From a virus: a stretch of 39,874 nt of DNA. Of the stretch, positions 16,015 to 23,499 are shown piece by piece; the stretch's first letter is position 1; each line of letters starts with the position of its first letter. The notes beneath the pieces are model-generated. The model was not told the origin of the DNA. It saw only the letters and a list, made by a program, of their open reading frames with translations, and did not search any database. The translations under genes were made by a program, and so were the position numbers. The DNA lies in the IMG/VR virus record IMGVR_UViG_3300042335_000666, positions 1 to 39,874 of that record, one strand, 5' to 3'.

Positions 16015-17141
16015 GCACATTTGCATATCATCTGATGAAATTGAAGCATCTACCAGGCCAACATGATCAACGATCTCACGGGAGCGGCGGTAGTGGTGGC
16101 AATAGTGGGGCCGGTGGTAGCGTGTCGATTCTCTCGAATCAGCAAGATGCATATACTACACTCACCAATGAGTTGCAAAATGGCATTGATGGCAAGTTGT
16201 TTTCTCGATTTGGCGAACCATCAGCATTGAAGCATGTTACCGCACACAATAACGAAGTACTCAAGGCGTTATCCAATGCTGATACTGATACACAGCAGGC
16301 CATATTAGATACAATTACTGCTGATGTCATTAGTAATCCGGTTCATATCCAAGCGGCAATGGCATTATCATTGTTTGGTGGATCACCAGATATCCGAACG
16401 CGGGCCGCGGGTATGTTGAATCAAATTGACTCCACTGCATATCAAACGATGTATCCGGTTACATATGGTGGTGGATATGGGGGAACAACAACCGGATATA
16501 TCAAACCAACCGACAATCTTACACCGCGCCAATTCTACGAGATGAATAGCATTGATCATCTTTTAGAATCCAATCCTGATACATTCCCTGAAACCATGTG
16601 GAAGATACATACCACTGGCAACGTGAGTCAACAATCAGTGGCACTTTCTGGCATGGCGGATATTCTAACACAGGTTGGCCCAAATCGTGAGTATACTCCA
16701 CAGCATAGTTTTTATCCACCAGGAGTAAAACCACCAGAGCGAAATGCACGTGCTATTGCACTGATGCAACAGCACTATGATCAAACGCAACGTGCATTGC
16801 AAGATGTAGGTATTGAGCAAGTGCAACTATTTCGCGGTGGGCCACTGCAACCAGGAATTGCAGTAGAACCATGGTCTACTAGTAGACGTGAGGCAACTGA
16901 TTGGGCAGAACGTGGTAAAGCGTTGGCAGGTGTATATCAGTTGCGTACCGCGACGATACCGCGAGAATATATTCTCAATTGGTACCAGAATCCGAACGAA
17001 TCGAATAGTTACACTAATGAATTTGATAATATTGTGCGTGAAAATCGCATATACTCAGAACGTGAGCAAGAATATTCAATCGCCGGTTTAGGGTTTGTCA
17101 ATAGTGAGAATTATCAATCTGAATCAGTTTTTACTAAGTAG
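16011..17141 (+). CDS. Tagged cargo protein 2: ADP-ribosyltransferase-like
   Basis: 376 residues from the ATG at 16011 overlapping the preceding stop. The tag KHLPGQHDQRSHG is at residues 12-24, followed by a Gly/Ser linker. The rest parallels cargo protein 1: NADTDTQQAILD, TPRQFYEMNSID, SFYPPGVKPPERNA, then LFRG (R275), WSTS (S289/S291) and EQE (E352-E354). The R, STS and ExE order is that of R-S-E ADP-ribosyltransferases that often modify Arg. Target unknown. T4 Alt is a precedent for a virion-packaged ART. No signal peptide. Confidence 0.7.
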   Translation: MSTFAYHLMKLKHLPGQHDQRSHGSGGSGGNSGAGGSVSILSNQQDAYTTLTNELQNGIDGKLFSRFGEPSALKHVTAHNNEVLKALSNADTDTQQAILDTITADVISNPVHIQAAMALSLFGGSPDIRTRAAGMLNQIDSTAYQTMYPVTYGGGYGGTTTGYIKPTDNLTPRQFYEMNSIDHLLESNPDTFPETMWKIHTTGNVSQQSVALSGMADILTQVGPNREYTPQHSFYPPGVKPPERNARAIALMQQHYDQTQRALQDVGIEQVQLFRGGPLQPGIAVEPWSTSRREATDWAERGKALAGVYQLRTATIPREYILNWYQNPNESNSYTNEFDNIVRENRIYSEREQEYSIAGLGFVNSENYQSESVFTK

Positions 17142-17153
17142 CGAGGGATTGGT

Positions 17154-18740
17154 ATGCCATCAGTAATCATACCTGCATATAACTACCAAGATGCGTACAT
17201 GATACGGCCAAAACGCACTCCAAAACCCGAATTACTTGATCAATATATTCTGTCATTGAAGCACCTACCAGGCGGCCATGATCAACGATCGCACGGCCGA
17301 TCCACAGGCCGGCGGCAGGCATACCGGAGTGCATACCGCAAGGTTCGTGATAGTGGTGGATCTATCCAGGAGGCCCGTACCGCGGCCCTGGAAGCATCTC
17401 AGCAGGAGTTGCAAAAGAAACTAGAATCACGACGCGCCGAACGTGATGCACGGCGTGCGGAACGTGCGGCCAACCGCAAAGTGAAACCACCAGTAGTACA
17501 ACCGGAAGAAACTCCAACGGTTCCCCTGGTGGATACCGGCGGCCCGTATCGCACTATGGATCCGAAAGAAGTGGTGGCAAGTGTGAAAGCATTTGCCGAG
17601 CAAGTGAACCGCGATGTAGATGCAAAACAAGCCGCTGTTGATGCGGCCAATGAAGAGTATAAAGCATTGGTTGATGATGCTAATCGAATATATGATGAAC
17701 GCCGTGATGCAATCATACGGTTAGAGGATTCTGGTATTTCTAGACAGTATACGTACCAGGGTATACAAACCTTGATTATGGACGGGGAAAAAGTTGATAT
17801 TCCTGCAGGATCAACACCAGATTTTAGAACTGACGAACAAGCCGCGGCGTGGGCGGCGGTACAAGATGCTGAATTGTTGTATGAAGCGGCATATACACGA
17901 TCAGATGTGGCACGCCAACGGATTTTTGATGCACAGGACGCATATAATCAAGCAATAAAAGACGCGAATCAAGCGGTGTATGATCATATCGCGGTTAATA
18001 TGCGCCATCCGAATCCCTATGTACCAACATTTGCTTACAATGATCCCCAGGGGATGATTTCACCAGATCAACGCGCACGTATCGAGCGTGAGGTAACGCG
18101 CGTATTGGGTATGGTTGGTGCTGATAATGTGGAGTATGGCGATAAGCCAATACAAATCAATTACGACGGCGGTGGCCGTGCAAGTGCTGGCGGTTCAGCA
18201 CGATTTACGACATTTAATACTAATGGAGATAATTCTATTAGCACTATCTGGCATGAATCAATGCACATTATCCAGTCCAAAACGCGTGGCACAGCCATTG
18301 ACCAAATCCCCCATGATTTTGCAATCCAACGGATTTCAGCAAGTAAAGAAAAAAAGCCAAAATCGATGACGGCGCAAAGCAATCGCAAAACAAAGGAAGT
18401 TCCAAGCGCGCAATTTGGCAAGTATGAAACAGACGAGTTTGGGTACTATGATACCGTCGATAATCCGTATACGCTGAAAATCTATCAGTCAATTGATAAA
18501 ACCCCATTTCAGGAAGTTCTAGCAATGGCATTTACTGATGTTCGCGGCCAAACAACCAATTTCGAGAGGTATCAAGATCCGGAGTTATTCGAGGTAGGCA
18601 TCCGAGCAATACAAAGTGCTAGCATAAAAGTGCAATTCAAGTATGCTCCAACGTATAGTTATAACTACAGTTCTGTTACCAATGCTCCTGATTTTGAGCA
18701 AATCAGAAATGCCTACCAGTATACCGAGGTGCAACCATGA
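17154..18740 (+). CDS. Tagged cargo protein 3: HExxH metallopeptidase-like
   Basis: 528 residues. Tag KHLPGGHDQRSHG at 36-48, then a 50-residue basic helical module (to about 97) almost identical to that of cargo protein 4, a long Ala/Asp-rich coiled coil (about 130-290), and a zincin-like domain with WHESMHIIQ (H367, E368, H371). A downstream Glu in FQEVLAMAF (E454) is a good third zinc ligand. The fold resembles toxin-type metallopeptidases linked to phage and MuF proteins. Substrate unknown. AGGGATT precedes the start. Confidence 0.65.
   Translation: MPSVIIPAYNYQDAYMIRPKRTPKPELLDQYILSLKHLPGGHDQRSHGRSTGRRQAYRSAYRKVRDSGGSIQEARTAALEASQQELQKKLESRRAERDARRAERAANRKVKPPVVQPEETPTVPLVDTGGPYRTMDPKEVVASVKAFAEQVNRDVDAKQAAVDAANEEYKALVDDANRIYDERRDAIIRLEDSGISRQYTYQGIQTLIMDGEKVDIPAGSTPDFRTDEQAAAWAAVQDAELLYEAAYTRSDVARQRIFDAQDAYNQAIKDANQAVYDHIAVNMRHPNPYVPTFAYNDPQGMISPDQRARIEREVTRVLGMVGADNVEYGDKPIQINYDGGGRASAGGSARFTTFNTNGDNSISTIWHESMHIIQSKTRGTAIDQIPHDFAIQRISASKEKKPKSMTAQSNRKTKEVPSAQFGKYETDEFGYYDTVDNPYTLKIYQSIDKTPFQEVLAMAFTDVRGQTTNFERYQDPELFEVGIRAIQSASIKVQFKYAPTYSYNYSSVTNAPDFEQIRNAYQYTEVQP
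17259..17444 (+). repeat. Shared N-terminal module, copy A
   Basis: 186 bp encoding the tag and a basic helix, repeated at 19025-19210 in the next large gene with long identical stretches (for example CAGGAGTTGCAAAAGAAACT). It is DNA-level evidence of duplication followed by replacement of the downstream enzyme part. Confidence 0.85.
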
Positions 18741-18979
18741 TTACCGTAAGGGAAAGCAAAAATCCAGAATCACCACAAGCAACTCTAATGAATAATGGTT
18801 CGGTAAGTGGCGATCTAATGTTTGGCCGCATTCTCAAATCATTGTACGAACTCCAGGGATATGGGCCCTGGTCAGGTGATGCACACACAACGTTTGCTGA
18901 GTACTTGGGCCGTGAGTATCCAATGTTTGTGGTTGAACGGTTGGTACCACTGAAGTCCAAACCAGGTGTAATTTATTAG
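18737..18979 (+). CDS. Small hypothetical protein inside the cargo island
   Basis: 80 residues; start overlaps the stop of cargo protein 3 (ATGA). It has no tag. The sequence contains SGDLMFGRILKSLYELQGYGPWSGDAHTTFAEYLG. Its position directly after a putative peptidase makes a partner or self-protection role conceivable, but nothing in the sequence shows it. Confidence 0.6.
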   Translation: MITVRESKNPESPQATLMNNGSVSGDLMFGRILKSLYELQGYGPWSGDAHTTFAEYLGREYPMFVVERLVPLKSKPGVIY

Positions 18980-18991
18980 GAGTACTGCTAT

Positions 18992-20569
18992 ATGCTACGT
19001 TTCTACACTGATATCGAGCGGTTGAAGCACCTACCAGGAAAGCACAACCAACGCGATCACGGCCGTTCTACGGGCCGGCGGCAGGCATATCAGAGTGCAT
19101 ACCGCAAAGTACGGGCCGGTGGTGGATCTGTTCAGGAAGCGCGGGCCGCGGCGTTAGATGCATCACAACAGGAGTTGCAAAAGAAACTGGAATCACGACG
19201 GGCCGAACGTGCTGATACGTTGCGGAAACGTGCCGACGCAATCAGCGGTACCACTACCACGGCAACCCCAAGCACTCCTAAGCGCGTCGCACAAGATGAT
19301 CGTATTGGCATTGCAGGTACCACTACCAGGGCCTACGGGAACGATCCCAACCGCCAATATCAGTTACAGCATAGAATCATTGATGCATCGGAGTTGATAC
19401 CATCAAATACCGGTACTGGTGGGATCAATCCTGATTATGATCCTGCACTCCAACCACGCGATCGAAGTCGATCATCATCACAGTTACAGATCGCACAGTT
19501 GGCACAAACGCTAAATCCTGATGTGATGACTGATGATCTCAAACGCATTGATAGTGGTTCGCCGATCATTGACGCGCGCGGTATGGTGGTGAGTGGCAAT
19601 GGCCGAACCCTGGCAATCCTGGCACAATCAGAGTTAGGGTTATCCGATCAGCAGAAACGATACCGTGATCAGGTTATTGCATCTGCTGAAAAATACGGCA
19701 TTGATCCGGCTACTGTTGCTGGCATGAAAAATCCGGTGTTGGTTCGTATGCTCCCAGATGATGTAGATAGTGTGCAGTTTGCACGCGAGGCTAATTCATC
19801 GGGAACGTTGCGTATGAGTCCAATTGAACAAGCGCGCGTTGATGCTGACACACTACCAAAAAGCGCAATGCGAATGATTGATCCTGGTGATGGTGAGAAT
19901 ATCGATCGAGCACTCCGATCACCAGCAAATAAACCGTTCGTTGAGGCATTTCTATCATCTATTCCAGATAATGAACGGGCCGCACTCGTTACTGCTGATG
20001 GTTCCCTAAATCCGGTTGGCCTGTATCGTGTAAAATCTGCTATGTATGTGAGTACATTCCCAGGTGAATCCGGCGGCCGTATGGCACGTTCACTTTTGGA
20101 CTCACTAGAACCGGATCTCCAATCCGTGCAAACGGGTATTGCTGGTGCATTGCCGGCCCTATCACGTTCTATTGCACTTACACGAACCGGTGATCGTGAT
20201 GCATCACTAGATCCAAGTAATGATATTTCGGTTGCAGTAGATACCCTGGCACGTATACGCGATAATCCTGCATATGCACGGATACCGGCCAAAAATCGTG
20301 TGCGTGAGTATCTTCAACAATCAAATATGTTTGGTGGTGGTGCGGCCGGTGGTGGTTTGACTCCCACCCAAACAACATTACTCACGCACCTGGATTCTAT
20401 TGCATCAAAACCTACTAAAGTACGCCAATTCCTAATGGAAATTGCATCACAGATTGAGAATCAACCCACGAGCGGCCAAGTAGATCTATTTGGCGGCGGC
20501 ACTGATGATGGTGCACGGCAAACCCTCGAGAGTATTATTTCAACCGCAATTCAACGTACCACAGACTAG
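18992..20569 (+). CDS. Tagged cargo protein 4: DdrB/ParB-like
   Basis: 525 residues with AGGAG upstream. Tag KHLPGKHNQRDHG at 12-24 and the shared basic module to about residue 73. The main domain, with RIIDASELIPSN, NPDYDPALQPRDRSRS, PIIDARGMVVSGNGRTLAIL (G202-N-G-R205) and REANSSGTLRMSPIEQARVDA, matches the DdrB-type ParB-superfamily domain of phage P1 DdrB and relatives (recalled, not searched). In P1 these proteins enter with the DNA and protect it from restriction. The C-terminus is helical with a Gly-rich turn. The long antisense frame here is a shadow. Confidence 0.75.
   Translation: MLRFYTDIERLKHLPGKHNQRDHGRSTGRRQAYQSAYRKVRAGGGSVQEARAAALDASQQELQKKLESRRAERADTLRKRADAISGTTTTATPSTPKRVAQDDRIGIAGTTTRAYGNDPNRQYQLQHRIIDASELIPSNTGTGGINPDYDPALQPRDRSRSSSQLQIAQLAQTLNPDVMTDDLKRIDSGSPIIDARGMVVSGNGRTLAILAQSELGLSDQQKRYRDQVIASAEKYGIDPATVAGMKNPVLVRMLPDDVDSVQFAREANSSGTLRMSPIEQARVDADTLPKSAMRMIDPGDGENIDRALRSPANKPFVEAFLSSIPDNERAALVTADGSLNPVGLYRVKSAMYVSTFPGESGGRMARSLLDSLEPDLQSVQTGIAGALPALSRSIALTRTGDRDASLDPSNDISVAVDTLARIRDNPAYARIPAKNRVREYLQQSNMFGGGAAGGGLTPTQTTLLTHLDSIASKPTKVRQFLMEIASQIENQPTSGQVDLFGGGTDDGARQTLESIISTAIQRTTD
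19025..19210 (+). repeat. Shared N-terminal module, copy B
   Basis: Second copy of the 186-bp module of 17259-17444, same length (62 codons). Most differences are at third codon positions or conservative, so the protein sequence is under selection. Confidence 0.85.
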
Positions 20570-20578
20570 GAGTAAAGT

Positions 20579-20779
20579 ATGTTACCACCAGTACGGCCGC
20601 GTGAATCATACGATGATGTACCACAGGATAGTTTGGTATACGCGCTATTTCTCAATCCAGCACAACAACCCGATCCGGTAGATACCGGTTCAGAACCGGA
20701 ACCCGTCGAATCAGTAGATCCACTTGCACAAAAGATTGATCGGTTGCGACCACGACGCACCAAAAAACGTGCTGATTGA
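20579..20779 (+). CDS. Small acidic/basic hypothetical protein
   Basis: 66 residues with TAGGAG upstream; Pro/Asp/Glu-rich with a basic C-terminus (IDRLRPRRTKKRAD). The disordered, bipolar composition could suit a head accessory or scaffold-interacting peptide. Lies between the cargo island and the protease. No family recognised. Confidence 0.55.
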   Translation: MLPPVRPRESYDDVPQDSLVYALFLNPAQQPDPVDTGSEPEPVESVDPLAQKIDRLRPRRTKKRAD

Positions 20780-20815
20780 CAACTATGCTATAGTATGAGT
20801 AGGGGGGTGGACTAT

Positions 20816-21247
20816 ATGATTACTGTAATTAAATCTGCTGATGGGTATCGTTGGATTGCCATTAGTAGCACTGCATACCGTGATCGAGATAACGAAATTG
20901 TGAGTACTACCGCGCTCAAAAATGCAGTGAAACGGCGCGCGCGCGATGCAGATTTGGGCCCTTTGAGATTTTGGCACGTACCTGGTATGGATATTGGCAC
21001 TACTGACTATCAGGAAATTACAGATGATGGAAAGTATTTGATCGAATCAGGTATCATACCAGACAAGAAAATTGCAACGCGTATCAAATCGGCATTAGCA
21101 TCTGGTGATTGGCAAATGTCCATTGGATTCCGCCACCCATTAGATGAACCGGATAAGGATAGAGTATTTCACACTATCCAAATTTTCGAGCGTTCCATTG
21201 TGCCACAGGGCAAGGCCGCTAATCCAATGACAAAGTTTTTAATGTAG
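20816..21247 (+). CDS. Prohead (capsid maturation) protease
   Basis: 143 residues from the ATG at 20816 with AGGGGGG seven bases upstream (the in-frame ATG at 20795 overlaps that site). RWIAISSTAYRDRDNEIV at the N-terminus, RFWHVPGMDIGT with H54, and WQMSIGF with S102 fit the His/Ser catalytic pattern of S78/XkdF-like prohead proteases. It would cleave scaffold and possibly the neighbouring tagged proteins during head maturation. The gene lies directly before the scaffold. Confidence 0.8.
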   Translation: MITVIKSADGYRWIAISSTAYRDRDNEIVSTTALKNAVKRRARDADLGPLRFWHVPGMDIGTTDYQEITDDGKYLIESGIIPDKKIATRIKSALASGDWQMSIGFRHPLDEPDKDRVFHTIQIFERSIVPQGKAANPMTKFLM

Positions 21248-21261
21248 GAGAAAGGAGTTTG

Positions 21262-21975
21262 ATGATGCTGAACCAAGAGAAACGCAAGGCCCTCGAATCA
21301 CTGGTTGGCGCGGATATCGCCGATCAGTTGGTAAGTGCATTGCAGGGCCGTGAGAAGTCAGCACAGGCGAGTGGAACATCATACAAAGCGATGGAACCAA
21401 CTTCAAGCGAACTGCATGATATGATTGCGGATATCCTTGGAGCGTCTGAGAAATCGGCGGTGGCTGAAAAGTGCACACCAGGTACCAAAGATGGGAAGTA
21501 TATGGCTAAGGAACGCAAAGCCGAAGACGAAGAAGAGATGATGGAAGACGAGGAGGAAATGGCCGAAGACGAAGAAGAGGGCATTGAATCATTGCTCACT
21601 GCTGATGAAATCGATATGCTTGCAGATGCAGTAGCAAAGCGGCTTATGTCGTCAATGGATGAGATGAAAACCAAAATGGACGCGCTGGATCAGGAGATGA
21701 AAACGCGCGGATATGGTCGCATGAAATCAGATAATTCGGAGGTATTGAGTACACTCAAATCATACACCGAATCACAAGAAGATTTTAGTGAGGCCCTGGT
21801 TTCGATTCTCGAGGAAGTGAATGCGCGGTTGAAGTCTATCGAGGAACATCAGAAGAAAGATGGACACGTTGCATCAACAAGTTTGGCCAACGTGCTCAAG
21901 TCTGCTGATGGTCGCATGGCAAATATGACGGCACAAGAAGCGGCCGCGTATAATCTTTGGTTCCAGAACCAGTAG
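21262..21975 (+). CDS. Scaffold protein
   Basis: 237 residues from one of two adjacent ATGs with AAAGGAG upstream. A run of Glu/Asp (EDEEEMMEDEEEMAEDEEEG, about 84-103) divides an N-terminal helical part from a coiled coil (MDEMKTKMDALDQEMK and ALVSILEEVNARLKSIEEHQ). Acidic coiled-coil proteins between protease and capsid are the usual scaffolds, removed by the protease. Identity rests on position and composition. Confidence 0.75.
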   Translation: MMLNQEKRKALESLVGADIADQLVSALQGREKSAQASGTSYKAMEPTSSELHDMIADILGASEKSAVAEKCTPGTKDGKYMAKERKAEDEEEMMEDEEEMAEDEEEGIESLLTADEIDMLADAVAKRLMSSMDEMKTKMDALDQEMKTRGYGRMKSDNSEVLSTLKSYTESQEDFSEALVSILEEVNARLKSIEEHQKKDGHVASTSLANVLKSADGRMANMTAQEAAAYNLWFQNQ

Positions 21976-21996
21976 GAATAAGAAAAGGAGGATCAC

Positions 21997-23451
21997 ATGT
22001 CGTTGACGCGTGAGGATGTCGAACAGATTATGCGTTCATACCTGGAACGCACCAAGTCCAGTGGTTCAAACCCTGGCACTCCGGCAACCGGCCCGTATGG
22101 GTTGTTTACCACGCCAGGCCTCGAACCAGGCATTGCCACAACCTACATTCCGCCAATGGGGTTGGAAGATTTCTTGGAACGCCAGGGCCACGTTCGCACA
22201 AGCATGTACGCAAACCCCATTTTCGGTATTATCACGGGCCAAACCCCATCAACGGGCGAGGAACCAACCGAACCCTGTGATGAGAATGTGCCAGTTGCTG
22301 GAAGTTTGAAGTTGTGCCAGCAAACTTGGGGTTTCGGTGAAATGACGCTCAAAAGCCAAGTGATTCGTGTGGATCGCCAAGGTGAGTTAATTAACCGTGG
22401 ATCGCCGGTTGAAGCGTCGTTGATCAATAACCCATTTGCCATGAGCACGGCCAACCAGGTTGCTCCCCAATCATCTCAGGATATGTTTCGTTCAACGGTG
22501 GCAAAGTTGACGTTGGAATTGGCCAATGATTTCAAACGCCGCTATGCTCCCCTGGTATGGAACGGCAACCCTGTAAACACGGCCGGATCATCGGGCGGTT
22601 ACTTGGAGTTCAACGGCCTGGATCGTATCGTGAATTCTGGATATCAGGATAGCATCACGGGCATTTCGTGCCCTGCCGCTGATTCCCTCGTTCAGGATTT
22701 TTCATATGGCATTGTACAGAATGACGCGGTGAGCACGGTACGCGCGTTTGTAGAAACGTACCGCGATCGTCAGTACTTGGCGCAACAAACCAACTTCCCA
22801 TTGGTGCAATTCGCTTGGGTTATGCGTAAACAATTGTTCTTGGCACTCACCGAAGTTTGGCCCTGTGCATACTACACCTACCGGTGCTATACGGCCTCAC
22901 CAAGTGGTTCCAATGCAACCGCATTTGTATCAGCAACGGAATCCGCCGCAATTCGTGATGCAATGCGATTGGGCCAGTACCTGTTGATTGATGGCGTTCA
23001 GGTTCCGGTCATCATTGATAACACGATGGACGAAACCAACCACGCCAATGGCAATTTCTCGAGTAATGCATACTTGTTGCCGTTGGCCGCTCCTGGTTCG
23101 TACAGTGATACCGGCGGCCAGTTGCTGTACATGGAATACTTCGATTACCGCGGGCCGTTTGGTATGCAGAGTGTATTGGGTACGATGGCACCGGATCAGG
23201 TGTACCGCGTTTCTGGTGATGGCCGGTTCATCATGATGTTGATGAGCCCAAACAGTTTTTGCCGCCAAATCCAGATGCGTACATCGAAACGCATTGTACT
23301 CCGAACTCCGTTCTTGGCCGCGCGTATTGACAACTTGCAGTACAACGTGTACTTGCATGAGCGCGATCCATATCCAACCAGTAGTTTCTATGTGAACGGC
23401 GGCGCAACCAGTTTTGCACCACCAAGTTTCTACCCACCGGTATCCGCATAG
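21997..23451 (+). CDS. Major capsid protein
   Basis: 484 residues with AAGGAGG upstream. Order after protease and scaffold, long beta-rich sequence without repeats, and codon use shifted to GCC/TTG-rich choices fit a highly expressed capsid gene with HK97 fold. The first 50 residues (Pro/Gly-rich) may be an N-arm. The C-terminal region contains PDQVYRVSGDGRFIMMLMSP. I recognise no sequence motif beyond this; it is longer than most siphovirus capsids (300-400). Confidence 0.8.
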   Translation: MSLTREDVEQIMRSYLERTKSSGSNPGTPATGPYGLFTTPGLEPGIATTYIPPMGLEDFLERQGHVRTSMYANPIFGIITGQTPSTGEEPTEPCDENVPVAGSLKLCQQTWGFGEMTLKSQVIRVDRQGELINRGSPVEASLINNPFAMSTANQVAPQSSQDMFRSTVAKLTLELANDFKRRYAPLVWNGNPVNTAGSSGGYLEFNGLDRIVNSGYQDSITGISCPAADSLVQDFSYGIVQNDAVSTVRAFVETYRDRQYLAQQTNFPLVQFAWVMRKQLFLALTEVWPCAYYTYRCYTASPSGSNATAFVSATESAAIRDAMRLGQYLLIDGVQVPVIIDNTMDETNHANGNFSSNAYLLPLAAPGSYSDTGGQLLYMEYFDYRGPFGMQSVLGTMAPDQVYRVSGDGRFIMMLMSPNSFCRQIQMRTSKRIVLRTPFLAARIDNLQYNVYLHERDPYPTSSFYVNGGATSFAPPSFYPPVSA

Positions 23452-23455
23452 TGCT

Positions 23456-23499
23456 AGGAGTAGTAGCGGTGTAGGGGCCTACACCGCTACTTGGTTATG
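23456..23499 (+). promoter_or_regulatory. Hairpin between AGGAG and the glycosyltransferase ATG
   Basis: AGTAGCGGTGTAGG (23462-23475) pairs perfectly with CCTACACCGCTACT (23478-23491). AGGAG lies at 23456-23460, one base before the stem, and the ATG at 23497, five bases after it. Folded, the Shine-Dalgarno would sit about six bases from the start. It could equally be a terminator after the capsid gene, though only TTGG follows. Confidence 0.6.

Noticed and set aside
19669-20292. 207-residue antisense frame within cargo gene 4
   Set aside because: Mirror of the ParB-like coding frame; Ser/Arg-rich shadow product, no promoter or ribosome-binding site seen.
20777-20800. TTGACA...TATAGT before the protease as a promoter
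   Set aside because: The spacer is only seven bases.
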